Source of the DNA: Siphonodentalium dalli
Taxonomy: Eukaryota > Mollusca > Scaphopoda > Gadilida > Siphonodentaliidae
Assembly: GCA_032622095.1 (NCBI GenBank)
Contig: CP136065.1
Location: 214,006,151-214,070,150, forward strand
Length of the DNA: 64,000 nt
Reading direction: 5' to 3'
The notes beneath the pieces were generated by a model. That model made no database searches. It was given only the letters and a program-made list of their open reading frames with translations, and had not been told where the DNA came from. The translations under genes were made by a program, and so were the position numbers. Numbering within the stretch: position 1 is the first letter of the stretch; each line of letters begins with the position of its first letter. This document shows positions 1 to 12,015 of this stretch, piece by piece.

Positions 1-1012
1 GAGAAGATATAATTGTTCAAGTGACTTCATTGGGTCACCATTTGTCGAGATTGTGAAATTTGAACGCCAAAAACTCCTTAAAACGATATGGAGATGGCCT
101 GGGTGACTATATATAACTTATAGGTGGATATCGGCGAATAGCAATCTTATACGTATCAATGAGAGTGCATATCCTCTCACCATCCGTGACCCAAACGACA
201 CCAAATGTGATTTAATTCATCGTATCATTAGAGAAGAACGTGTATGAATTTGTGGAAACTAGTGCTAAATATATATGTATCAGCTTTTGTGCAACTGCCA
301 TATGCGCATACATGACTTTAACGGCGCCACTGTTGACATATTTAAACCACGTCCATTAGACTCGTGGATGCAGGATATACTGGAGATGATTATACATATG
401 TTTGGTGGTAAACAGCAAGTTGACAGCAACTAAACAAATTTTTATCATAGTTATGACCCCCTCCCCCCACATCTCTCACCCAAACGACAGCAATTTGGCG
501 TCTTTAAGTCACACGATTATATTCCTCGTATCATGGAGAAGAATAATATATTAATTTGGTGGAAATCTGCGCTAACAATAGTTTATTAAATCAATTGTTG
601 ATGTACCTGCAACGCTGACTCGAACGCCGCCATATCGCGGAGGTGATTATCTATGCGTTTGGTGGAAATCGGCGACAAAACTATTCCACCATATTTTTTA
701 AATTTTGCCCTACCTTCCCCATTTTCTTCCCCAGACACCAACAGCGTCACTGTAGAAAATTTTAACCCGCACCATTATCTTCCTCGTAAAAAGTTACCCC
801 TCTTAGACCGCCTTGGTGCCATCTCGATTGTACCCCGTGAAGTTATATATAGAACACATACAGACAGAAAGACAGACAGCACGATTTGATTCCTCGTATC
901 ATTTGAGAAGAACGTGTATGAATTTGATGGTAATTGGTACTAAAAATATTTTTATTTCGCACTCCAGCGTCGCCACTTTTGTCACCATTAAACCACACAC
1001 TTAAACTCACTA

Positions 1013-1200
1013 TGGATATGGGTTTTATCTCATGAGTCATGATGAGTGATGACAAAGCATTGAATTTCCACGAGTGTTTTGTCATCACTCATGAGATTTA
1101 ACCCATATCCACTGAAAAAGTGTGGATATTCTGTTTATTATATACTTTAGTTACTTGCCTATGGCCCCCAATGAATGTCATTACATCAGAAATTTCACCA
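1013..1200. mobile_element. Palindromic MITE, copy 1
   Basis: GGATATGGGTT...CTCATGAG at 1014-1045 is repeated inverted at 1085-1112, around a centre with GAATTTCCACGAGTG. The right flank (ACTGAAAAAGTGTGGATAT, then GGCAAGTAACT read on the minus strand) matches the element at 26720-26940, so this is a dispersed palindromic family rather than a chance hairpin. It has no coding capacity. Confidence 0.6.
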
Positions 1201-1249
1201 GTGGGATATCACTTATATCTCACTAGTGGGATATCACTTATATCTCACT
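1200..1249. repeat. 25-bp direct duplication
   Basis: The unit beginning AGTGGGATATCACTTATA occurs twice without interruption. It lies just right of the palindromic MITE. Confidence 0.85.
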
Positions 1250-2335
1250 GCTAAAACCTTATAATTCATGGGCAAGTATATTATAAACATTCGTATCAAA
1301 TTTAAGGTCCCCAAACTATCACCAAAACGGCATTAATTTGTTGTATCTAAACCACACGATTGGCTTCCTCGTATCACGGAGAAGAATTAGTATGTATCAA
1401 TCTGGTGGAAATCGGCGCTGTGTCCCTCTCACCTCTATGCACCACTGACTCGAATGGCCCAACCTGTGACATCATTGGACCACACAATTACACTCATGAG
1501 AGCATGGAGATGATTATTTATAAGTTTGGTGCTAATCGGCGACTAAACAAATGTTTATCTAATTTGGTGCCCACCCCTCCCCTCCGATCTCTTACCAAAC
1601 AGCACCAATATGGCGTCTTAAAATCACACGATTAGCTTCCTCGAATCACGGATAAGAACCTGTATCAATGTGGTGGCAATCGGCGACTAAACCCATTCTT
1701 CTCAAATTTAGTGTCCCACCCTCCCCAATCTATCATCCAATTTGGCGTATTTAAATCGCACAATTAGATTCATTGTATCATGTATATATCAATTTGGTGA
1801 AAATCGGCGCTAAAATTAGCGACATAAAAAAATTCTGCCCCTTCCCCTTTACTGCCCCTGACAACAACGGCGTCTTCTGATCCGCACCATTATCTTTCTC
1901 GTTAACATTTACCCATAATAGACCCCTTTGGTATAATCTATATGGTCCCCTGTGAATTTCTATATAACACAGACAGACAGACATTCGCAAATATAGATAT
2001 AAGATAACTGCTGATTATTTATTGGTATTTTTCTTTAAATGCTGCAGATTCTTGTATAGCTGCTCCTGATTCTTTGCGAGCATTTAATTGTTACGGATTA
2101 GCTTTTATATGTATTTCGATATCATTTCAGCGAAAATGCATTTCAAATGCTATATCTGTCCATGGAAGTCTGAGTGCACCGAAAAAGTGCTTCAATATTG
2201 TGCGAGAGACCGAGCCGACGAACAAATATGGAAATACAAGCCGCGGGTTTTCACAGTGTGTGGTTCTGCAATCAGAGACACGGAAGATATCAACTTCGTC
2301 TTTTTGTTCCCCACCAAGAAGCAAACTGTCCTATT

Positions 2336-2875
2336 ACACGGGGGGGGGGGGGACTGCGACGTGAGGATCGGTTGCATTCCGATACAGAGACGGTGGAAAT
2401 CCGATAAACGAGACGGTTCGCTTTCGGCGACAAACGAGATTTTCTTCGTGTTTGGGCATTCAAACGGAATTGCCGTGACAAATCAGGTTTCATATCATCA
2501 TATCGTTATTTTAGTTACTAATATCCATCAAAATCTAAACGCTACAGTGAGTAAAACCAATAGAATCGCCATTTAAAAGTCACGCGATGGTTCGTTTTCC
2601 GATAAAAAACGAACCGTCGCATGTCTTTTATCGGAAAACGAACCGTCGCGTGACTTTTAAATGGCTATCCGTAGCGTCTAGATTTTGATGGATATTAGTA
2701 ACTTAAATAACGATATGATGGTATGAAACCTGAGGGGTCACCGAAATTCCATTTGAATGCCTGAACACGAAGAAAATATCGTTTGTCGCCGAAAACGAAC
2801 CGTCTCAGATCGAATAGCCGCCGTCTCGTTTGTCGGAATGCAACCGATCCTCACGTCGCAGTTCTCCCCCCGTGT
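2336..2875. mobile_element. 540-bp foldback element with G-tract tips
   Basis: The whole segment is an imperfect palindrome centred near 2610. The left tip reads ACACG followed by a run of 13 G (2340-2352); the right tip is a run of six C (2866-2871) followed by GTGT. Inside, the arms share ACTGCGACGTGAGGATCGG, the ATCCATCAAAATCTA block and the centre with GAACCGTCGC repeats. Frames here read through both arms and encode nothing recognisable. The arms differ at several sites, so the copy is not recent. Superfamily is not assigned because the target duplication is unclear (TATT on the left, ATTA on the right). Confidence 0.75.
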
Positions 2876-3540
2876 ATTATGCGGAACCAAACATGGTTAC
2901 TCAGTCATAATGTTAACATCCCATGGGCCTACAGTTTGTCACTAAGTCGTATTTTCATAGTTCGCCCTGGACTCGGCATGGTATCTCATTTATCTCTGCG
3001 TGATGCGACATACTGATTACATTTCTGACTACGAAAATGGTATGTAGAATTATTGGCAACGGGTCGACTGTCATATTGGCACATTGATACATGTACCAAG
3101 CTTTTATAAAAAACGAGTATTATAATGAACCAAGCTTTATAAAAGTCTCGCCAATATGGCGGTGACCTTTTTCTAACTGTCATGGCCCTCTAGGCAGAAT
3201 TGTCCAAGCGCAGGATGTATGCGTACACTCCTGTGTGTTCCATTATAGTAAACAGCCATCTTGAGATAATGAAACAAAAATAAGAACAAAACCCGGATTT
3301 TAAAAAGTAGGGTAACCGAATGTCAATATATAAAACCTGGGTACACATTGCAAGTGTCAAGTGTACCCGAAAAATAGTGACAGTGACCAATCCAGCTTTA
3401 ATGGTTCGGTATAATTAATTTGTGACTTCCAGTTAGTGTTTGTGGTAAAAACAATTAGGATCAAAGTCGTTGGACCGGAGACTCGTTATTAAACGTGAAC
3501 TTATTAATGCTATTTATCACTATTTAATGCATGATTAAGT
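2876..3540. other. Unassigned, no gene seen
   Basis: AT-rich sequence with only short random frames on both strands. A weak internal repetition (ACCAAGCTTTATAAAA near 3097 and 3130) is present. Nothing else can be supported. Confidence 0.5.
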
Positions 3541-3559
3541 CTGGTACTGGCACATAGTG

Positions 3560-4018
3560 AATACATTCTACACCATTCACTTCTATGCGTCAACGATTCA
3601 ACGTCATCGCCTTATTACCAGGGCGATTTTAATAAGCCTCTGTTTGTCCCCAAGTAAAGCAATAACTTCACCCATTTTGCATTTTGCAGCATTTATGACA
3701 TCCGATGTCGGGTTCCCGTTGAACGTTAGCATCCGCCAGCTTCTGAGTGACTTCAATTGAACGCTTGAATTTATCTTCGTTCCCTTTGCCTTTGACCGTG
3801 TGGGAATCTGCTCAATTATGTTCTATGTTTGCTATCTACGCTCTTTCTATGTACATTTTATGGAATCCTCAAAACTCTCAATTCTGGACGTGACCACATT
3901 GTTCATTTGTTGCAATAACTCATCTTTGGCACTCAAAGATGAAGTCACTTGTGTAGAAATAATGCGTGACAACACAGATGTATCCATTGTGAGCAAAGCT
4001 ATAGATGTGAAGCGGTAG
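3560..4018 (-). pseudogene. Decayed retroelement-type ORF (coiled-coil-like N-terminus)
   Basis: Read on the minus strand, a frame opens at an ATG at 3987 (MDTSVLSRIIS..., then a polar helix-like stretch with LSAKDELLQQMNN) and stops after about 45 residues. Further on, other frames give KGNEDKFKRSIEV and a piece resembling 'GDKQRLIKIA'. I recognise the KGNE(E/D)(Q/K)(Y/F)K pattern from proteins repeated many times in invertebrate genomes and linked to retroelements. Stops and frame changes show it is dead. The assignment is from memory of the motif, so confidence is low; an anonymous degenerate ORF is the alternative. Confidence 0.35.
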
Positions 4019-4261
4019 CCTCATGCAAATTACGAGTTTTTTCGTCAAATCGAACCGGTGGGGGATTTCAAATCGAATCACCATAAAAAAAAATCATCGA
4101 CATTAACAATCTTTATATATTCTTTAAATATCCTCCGAGATCGAATATTATTTAAAAAAAATACATGCATGTATAACATATTTACAAAGGATATCTGAAA
4201 GAGAAACACATAGTTTATGAGATAAGCAAAGTCAGAGACGACAGTGGTATATATATATGTT

Positions 4262-4720
4262 TCATAAGAATGTCGTATATTCTAAAAAGATAGATTTGGA
4301 GCAGTGTTGACCTAGAATGATTTGAAAAAGTCTGAGAAGAAATATATGTTTAACAGTTTTATCATGGGCCAATCTGCAGAGGGATCCGAATAGGGTAAGT
4401 ATCCTTTTTTCAAAAGCCGACTCCAGAGGGCCTACTCCCAACATTCCTTGGACGACAGCAGTGTGACATCTCATAGGTAGGCCATGCATGTTTTTAAGAC
4501 ACATGCGATGTACTTATTCAAGTTTTAACTTGTCGCTTTGTGACAGGCTATTTAGAAGTTCAGATCCATATAGCCCGGCGGGTAGAACCATAGATTTATA
4601 TATTTTAAGACAACTGGATGGTGTTATCCCACCGGGGTATACGCCGGCATTAATGAGGTAGAAGTCCGACAGCCAAAGTCAAATATTAGGCTTGTGCGTG
4701 TTTTAGCGTATAAAGTTTTT
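4262..4720 (-). pseudogene. LINE fragment, region C-terminal to the reverse transcriptase
   Basis: The minus strand encodes YKSMVLPAGLYGSELLNS followed, after one in-frame stop, by VHRMCLKNMHGLPMRCHTAV and then a stretch with KRILTLFGSLCRL. This order (KS-VLP-LYGSEL, then H-R-CLK-I-GLP-RC) is typical of the segment after the RT domain in non-LTR retrotransposons. RT motifs themselves are not found nearby, so this is a truncated copy. It points the same way as the decayed ORF at 3560-4018. Confidence 0.65.
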
Positions 4721-5248
4721 TTCTAAGTGGTTTCTGGTTGTATAACCATCCCAGATCAATATGCAATCGGCTGGACTTCTGTCAGCCTTCAGGAAATTTT
4801 GTTATCGAGCATCAAAAAAGATGGAAATTTTCGTTCCGAAATTTCATTCCGAACTTCTTGGCACCAACTTTGCTGTTAACCGGGGGAAATCACAAGGGAA
4901 CGATGCGAGAAGGGGAGAGCCTTCAATTGGAATATATTTTGATCATCAAAAACTCAAAATTTTGGGCAATTTTCTACCAAATGTCAAAAATATGGCCATG
5001 TTTCGCCAAATTGACACTAAGTTTCCCATTACGTAACAACGCACTCAGTTGAGGTGTAAGAAAACCTCTCTTGTGGAAAGTTTCATACACAAAAGGAGAC
5101 AGGTTAGTGAGAATCCAGATTGGAGTTGAAGTAGAGACAGGACGAGGTGTGACATCTGGGCGGAGGGTTATCGAAATGACACAAACAGCTTGTTAAGTAG
5201 ATAGGTACATATTGTTCTGTACAACGACCAAGTCAATGAGAAATGATG
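4721..5248. other. Unassigned, no gene seen
   Basis: No recognisable coding sequence or repeat. It lies between the LINE fragment and the 3' end of the decayed multicopy-family gene. Confidence 0.5.
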
Positions 5249-8200
5249 TTAGTCTTCAGAAGTCCGAGAGTACCCGTCCTTTGCCAACTTCGACTGTTCG
5301 TTGCAGCATTCAATATTTGCATGGCACCTACATAACAAGGTGCATGCTAACCTGGCTGCATTGCAGCTGTACCTTGCCGTTCTGCATGGATTTTTGCTTG
5401 AACATGAGCATCGAATCATTTGCAGAATATTGTCAGGAGCAAGAGGGACGTCCTGTGGAACAGTCGTAGGTATTAGTGATTTTGACTCCTCGTCTTTCAC
5501 AACCCCATAGTCTGTTAGGTCCAGTGGTGGTGGATCGAGATCCAACGCATGCTTCCAGATGCATGCTTGCAAATGGGCGCGTTTGACGTTCTCTATGAAA
5601 GATTGTGTACTCGGGGGCAAGGTGTATAGTTTCGGAACTTTTGATGCTCCTGGTCTGCCCACTTTAGTTGACCACAAGCTCACCCTTGCTTTGGACATCG
5701 AGGCGAATGATGGAACCCCATAACAGGCTGTCAAGAATGATGTGGCTTCTCTGATGACGACGTCTATAGAAGCGTCAATATCACCTACTGAATCGAGACA
5801 AACTCCATCGGTTTTCAATATTTTGAGGGTACGACCTTTCCCTATACCGAAACAACCGGCAATTGTATCGCAGCCAGATATAGCATGTGCCGCTAAAATG
5901 TCTGGAACGATATCATGGTGTTTGTTCACGGTTGCACCAATATCTACAACTGACCTATCCCGGATAGGAGACTCCATAATCACTGACGATGTGAGCTTCT
6001 GTTTGTGGTAGAAGTGAAGCAGTAATACGAAGACATCAGTATCATCAGCAAGAACGACAACCTATTTCTCACTTTCCTCGGCCACTCGCGCTGCTTGCTG
6101 CACTATGATATTGTCAGCTTATTCGTGAGTGGTCGCGCCTTCCGATCATAATACCTTTGTTAATTTCTATCGGTACAGTATCTTGGCCGATGACTACCAA
6201 TTTGTGCTCCAAAGTATTGTTGGTGACAAATTCTTTGTCTACCTCGAGCTATTTGCAGATTATACTCATGAGCTGCTTTTTATTCTCGGGGACAGTCAGC
6301 ATCAGTTTCCGAGAAGGTAGTACTGATGTGGAATTCAACTTGAATTCTCGAAAAGAGCCTGTAGCTCTATGGGCTCTCATGGTACATTTCGTGCTAAAAT
6401 CAAGATACCTATCGAACACGAGATACACATCACCAATCAACAGTCTGTGCTTCAAAGTTTCCTGAAACTTGTGAACGAAGTCCAGGACTCCAAAGAGAAC
6501 TTGACGCTGGCCAGTTGGGAATCCACAGGAGAGCACACCCATCAATGATTGTGCTAATACTAAGTCATGTTGGTGCTAACAGTTACTGCCGAGCAGACGT
6601 GACGACTGAGAGTTGATGCTTCGGCACTGATTTCAATTTAGGGATGCGCATGTCACCAGACTCATCAAACAAAGCTGATGGTACCGGTGAAAGCTCATAA
6701 GATAGCACGTCAGTGATATCCACGTCCCTCATGCTCGACTGGAGTCCCATAACTCTTGTGTAAATCAGGTTGCAGTCATATACATTTGTCTCGCCAACTT
6801 TTATGCCCTTTTTCATGGCAGACATCGTCACCACCGGGTTTGAAATGGTGTCATAAAATCCTACCATCTTCTCTTGGCCAAGCGTAAGTGCATTAAAAAC
6901 GTTTACCGATGATGGAGCTATCCTACCAGTCGTTATGTGAATGAGTCCTTCTGTATGTTGATCAGGGCTGAGTGGGTTGACAAGAACTTCTAAATTTTCT
7001 CCAAGACCACCTCGGTCTTGTTTATCGGCAGCAATTCTACTTCTTGCCTCTTCCTTGTGCAACTGATCAGAGCTAGACGGCCCTTCTGATTCTCTCAACT
7101 GATGCACGTTATTCAGTAAGCGACCACAAGTGTGCAAACTGAGTGCCCAAACTTTGAGTGTTTCTGATTTCAGGGTGATGCCAGTTATACCCGACTTCCC
7201 ATGACCATAGCGCATAACGGTTGTGTCGATAAACATATCACTCCAAATACCATTCCACCAACGCTCTATGTGAGGCATCACTTGGTCACCTTTCATGAAA
7301 TGCGACAGGACATCTAGAGGCAGAGACTGCATCTCACGGAAGTAGTATAATCCATATCGAGCACAATTGACATGTCCAGATGTAAAGAAGTATGGCAGCA
7401 TCGCTTCTACTGAGGCAAGGTGCAGTGGCCAGTCAGTCACCTTCTCGTTCAGCTCGCACATACACCATCATAATAAATACTGGCTTAATTAGGCAGTCTA
7501 CCCACAGTTTAGTAGTTTTGCTCTTCTGTGAGAGTTCATCTAATCTGTTCGCAAGATCATCAGGACACTCAATGCTGTCTTCCGTCAGTATTCATCTGAG
7601 TAACTCTTCAGTTAATAATCGCAGTGCACGAACATTCATTGGGAATTTCTTACAGATGAGCATCTTGGCCACACCGCCGAATACTGACTCAAGGACTTCA
7701 TTCAAACCACTATTAGCCATTAGAGTACCAATACTGCCGACAAAACTCATAAGCATGTGCATGCCCCCCAATCTTGGGATATTACAGAACATGTCTGGGT
7801 AAGACCAGATAACATGGAGTGATACTTTGTACACCTGTTGGTCGGCTGTGAACAAAGTGAGCGTTTGCCCGGTATTTTGAGTTAGACGTTGTGCTTCGAC
7901 CATAGCAGTTGCTATTGTTTCTGGGTCTGCCGGCGGCATATCAATTAGTGGTAAATATACCGGCTTTGTTGAGGACTGTGCAGATTGACCACTCTCACGA
8001 CAGGCTCGTGGGTTATACCCGTTGAACTCGGCACAATCATCTTTCGATATAACATATTTCAGAAAAGAGGAATCGAGCTCCATTGCCCTCTGCTTTGCTA
8101 TGACAATGTTTGCGAGCATTTTCAGTGTAGGGATATCTTTATGTACGAACTTAGTCGGCATTTCAGGTTTCTATGGGTCCGTTGATTTGAGTGGTATTCA

Positions 8201-8280
8201 ACTGATAATCAATGGGCTTACCCATGTCTCTGTTTCCCATTTTGTGAAGAGATGTCGGCATCGAAGTTGTCAACGACAAT
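5249..8280 (-). pseudogene. Multicopy invertebrate gene family, 3' two-thirds (PIN-like and CXC cluster), decayed
   Basis: This is the C-terminal part of a gene whose 5' part lies at 13398-14572; a foldback element separates them. Reading leftwards: VDNFDADISSQNGK at the break; then MPTKFVHKDIPTLKM...RLGGMHMLMSFVGSIG (8161-7592); KLWVDCLIKPVF and WNGIWSDMFIDTTVMRYGHG (7570-6583); IIDGCALLW and GDVYLVFDRY (about 6550-6249); an acidic PIN/FEN-like motif VVVLADDTDVFVLLLHFYHK (near 6060-6005); HAISGCDTIAGCFGIGKG; and finally a cysteine-rich CXC-type cluster (RCSCSSKNPCRTARYSCNAA, then CTLLCRCHANIECC) ending at 5249. Lesions: a 1-base insertion near 8172, TGA at 7592, a frameshift near 7446, an internal deletion near 6583, TAG at 6249, a frameshift near 6120 and TAG at 6062. 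I recognise the family as intron-poor and highly repeated in cnidarians and molluscs. Its function is unknown to me; a nucleic-acid-cleaving role is inferred only from the acidic motif. Confidence 0.7.
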
Positions 8281-9659
8281 AGTGGGGGGGGGGGGGGGGG
8301 GGGGGGGGGGGGTAGTTGCAAAATCGTTCACTTTGTGATAGAAGCGCCAAACTTTCAGAGTTTGTTAAGTAGTTGGTGAGTATCACTAAACTGGCTGGTT
8401 CCAGATTTTGGAGGTCACCTTGACCTTCAATTTGACCTTGACCTTTTTGAAAATATCAGTTTTTGGGTTGGGTGGTTTATGCCATCCTCTTCTTGTGAAA
8501 ATCGCATCTTCTCACAGTTTTCTCAATACAGTTATAGTTAGGAGGTGACTACGGTTCATTTGGGCCAAAACATATCTAAATTTTCATAAGATGGCCGCCA
8601 ATATGGCCGCCGGAAGTTGAAAATATGACAATTTTTCACAAATATCTTCTAGTTCAATTCATGCTGTTTGGAACTGGTCGAGTAATGCAACTTTATTTTG
8701 TATTTTGTATATTAACCGATCATTGGAGCAATTAAATATGCAATTATTGTGGTCCTAGCCCCTTCCGATCCCTCAAAACTTCGATTTTACAGGATGCGGT
8801 ATAAAATTTCACAAAAAAATCACAATTGGGATTCTAGTCATATTTCAACAAGAAATGAACATAACTTTGTAATGTAAGTGAGGCATATCATTACCTATGA
8901 ATATTCCAAATCACTGGAACCAAAATTCTTACTTTGGCTCAAAATGGCTGCCAATATGGCCGCCAAAATATGGAAAATGGTAAATATTACACCAGCGTCT
9001 CCTGCAATCATTTGCAAGTTGTGGTTGATGTATAAAATTGGCAATTATGCATTCTATACATTGAATACTAACATGTCTGATGCACCATGGTTAATTGTTA
9101 CTATTGTCACCACTGACATCGTCAAAAATATTGGACTTTTCTCTCAAAAACTTGACATAAATATTGGCAAAAATTCACTTTTCAGGTTTGGACCATTTTT
9201 TCAGGTAAAATGTAACTATCTTTGGATTGAAAGGTTTTTATTGTTTTGGTCTATCTTAAATGTGTCTCACTACGGTGTTTATAGACCAAATTGCTCAAGA
9301 TGGCTTCCAAAATGGCAACCAAATTTGTAAAATGTTAATTTTTTACATATATTCTCTGCATTATCCGAACATGTAGCAAAATGTGACTCACTTGGTTATT
9401 ATACGTGTTAGTTAATTAACTGCCAATAAATGTTCTATTCTGGTTGTCCCACTTCCGTATGGGGCAAAATAAATTCATTTTAAAGTATGTAATTTTGCCG
9501 AGCACCTCTTTTGTGATTTTGGCCATCGTTATTGAAAGGAAATGGGCAGAACTTTGAGACAGAATTGAGATGGACCATAATATTTGGCTATTCTGGTCCA
9601 TTATGCTAAGAAAATGTCAACTGAATACAGTGTGGATGCCAAGATCGTAGCCAGGGCGT

Positions 9660-11290
9660 TACTCTATGATCATACGTGAGGTGAATAGGTATACAGTGAG
9701 TTATTGTATGTCATGACTTATGTGAATAGGTATACAATGAGTGACTATATGGTTATGAGTGGGTTGTCCACTGTAAGATCTATGTATGCAAGGAGATGTC
9801 ATGGTCAGGTGTGAGGTGAATCGGTATGCATGGAGTGACTGTATAGTGTATGATTGTGTATATCCAGGTGTGCCTGTATGGGCATTGGTGTGGTGTATGG
9901 ATATAGCTACATGGTCATCTATGTGTTGATTATGTATATATGGAGTGACTCTAAGGGCATGGGTGTGATGTACATGTGTTGTCTGTATGATCATGAATGG
10001 GTGTGTTGGTAAATAGGGTGTGATTTGATGGTTACGGGTAATGTGTATAGGTATACATGGAATGACTGTACGGACATGATTGAATATGATTACATGGAGT
10101 AAGCTTGGTGGACATTGTCGAGTGTGTGAGTATATAGGGAGTGTCTTTGTGGTAACGGGTGGGATGCATATTTATATATCTTATGGATGTATTATCATTG
10201 GTTGGTGTATAGGGATTAGCTCTATTATCATGGATGGCATGTGTGATTATACAGTGAATTGCTGAATTGTCATGTGTGAGGTGTATATGCAAGTATAGAT
10301 TGTTTGGGTGGTTGTGTTTATATCTGGAAGGGCTGAATGGCCATTAGTGAGATTTACTTGTATGCTTGGAGTGAATCTATGGTCTAGGGTGGGCTGTATA
10401 TGTATATTGAGTGGTTATATGACTATGTGTGTCGATATAGGTATACAGGTAGTGAATGTATGGTCAATGGTGAGATGAGTACATGTAGGTATACAAGTAG
10501 TGACAGTATGGTCATAAATATAATGGACATCTATACAGGGGGTGACTATTAAAATGGTCATGTGTCAGGCGTATGAGTATACCTGGTGTTCCTGTTTGGT
10601 GACTCGTGGCGGTATGGTCATGTGTAGGTTATATCAGTATACACATGTGTTGCGTTTTGTCATGGGCAAGGGATATGTGTATATAGCAAGTGGCTATATG
10701 GCCATGTATAAAGTGCATATGCATACATGGAGTGACTATACTGACATGGCTGGGATGTATTAGTATATATTGAGTGACTATGCGGCTATGGTGTGACAAA
10801 TAGGGATACAGGGAGCGACATGGCCAATGTTGAGGTGAATATGTATGCAAGGATTGACCATGGTCGTGTATGAATGTTTTGAATAGGTACACACGGTGTG
10901 ACTATATGGCCATAGGTCAGGTACCATTGGTGAAGGTATGTGTATGAAGCGAATGGCTATATGGCCATTGGTGAGGTGCATATGTATACCCGGAGTGACT
11001 TTATGGTCATTGTTGATGTATATATTGATTATCTATTTGACCACGTGTTTGGAGAATATGTATACAGGGGATGACCTTATGGCCAATGGTGAGCTGAATG
11101 GGTATACAAGGAATGACTATATAGTTATCGGTCATGTTTAGAAGTATCCCCGGTGTGCCTGTATCGTGACGCGTGGCTGTAAGGTCACCCGTGGGCATGG
11201 GTCAGGTGTACATTTATACAGTGGGTCACTATATTGTTATGTCTGTGGTGTCTATGTATATAAGTAATGGCTGTGTGGTAATAGGTGGCC
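9660..11290 (+). repeat. ~42-bp minisatellite, left arm of foldback element
   Basis: Units follow the pattern ATGGTCATGnGTGAGGTG, then TATAnGTATACATGG, then AGTGACTnT. Length varies from about 38 to 45 bp and divergence between units is high. Roughly 35 to 40 units are present. Frames on both strands read as low-complexity Thr/His/Tyr-rich peptides and should not be taken for genes. Confidence 0.8.
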
Positions 11291-11389
11291 ATCGTTTTCC
11301 GTGTTTAACGCCCCCCATATTTTTAAACACCATCAAGATAGAGAACTCTCTGACATGACCTCTCCATTGATTAACATATCCTTGATTTA

Positions 11390-12015
11390 TTGTGTCACCC
11401 AAGGTACACATGTACAACCCACCCATTACCTCAGTCACTCCATATCTACATAAACACAACACAAATGACAACATAGTCACCCACTTTATACACGTACACC
11501 TGATCATACAGCCATACTTGGTTATACCCATACATACCACAAACGACGATACAGCCACGAGTCACCATGTATGAACACCGGGTATACACATACACCCGAC
11601 ACATGGCCATAGAGTCACTCTATGTATACATATTCACTGCATTCACGATCATATGGTCACGCGTTGTATACCTATTCACCTCACCGTGGACTATACAGCC
11701 ACTACATGTATACTTATTCGCATATCCATTACCATAGAGTAAACCCAGTTATACATATGCACATCACCAATGGTGAGCCCTTCCAGATATACCAATACCC
11801 GCACATACAACATCTCATAAGTTCCACACTTGCCATACTCATGATCATGCATCTACTACCCATACACCATCAATGATAACACATCCACAACATATATAAA
11901 TATACAACCCACCGTTGCCAACAGGGCACTCCCCATATACCCACACATCATCCATGACCATACAATAACTCGCGGTATACCTATTATCCTCATCAACGAT
12001 CATAGAGTAACTCCC
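11390..12015 (-). repeat. ~42-bp minisatellite, right arm, inverted
   Basis: The same unit as in the left arm, read on the opposite strand (CAGTCACTCCATGTATAC, then CACCTCACACATGACCAT). Only about 15 units remain, so the arms are unequal by about 1 kb. A non-repetitive spacer of about 100 bp (11290-11390) marks the centre. Confidence 0.8.

Larger units (their letters stand above)
1..1990. repeat. Degenerate tandem repeat, about six units
   Basis: A recognisable core (a CCTCGTATCA-like string, then GAGAAGAA, then AATTTGGTGGAAATCGGCG) recurs near 221, 523, 889, 1366, 1636 and 1770. Most units also carry a pyrimidine-rich 'CCCTCCCC' stretch and 'CACCCAAACGACA'. Spacing is irregular (about 130 to 480 bp) because a MITE sits in one unit and others are shortened. 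Two units end in a CAGACAGACAGA run (near 860 and 1970), like the short GTCC/GAC runs that end other modular repeats in this window. No protein is supported here. Confidence 0.6.

Noticed and set aside
653-2576. Many short frames in the left-hand repeat and 540-bp foldback
   Set aside because: They overlap on both strands inside repeats, include the G run, and show no conserved motif or splice signal.
9701-11876. Thr/His/Tyr-rich frames of 60 to 109 codons
   Set aside because: They are translations of the ~42-bp minisatellite; composition follows the repeat unit and the frames occur on both strands.
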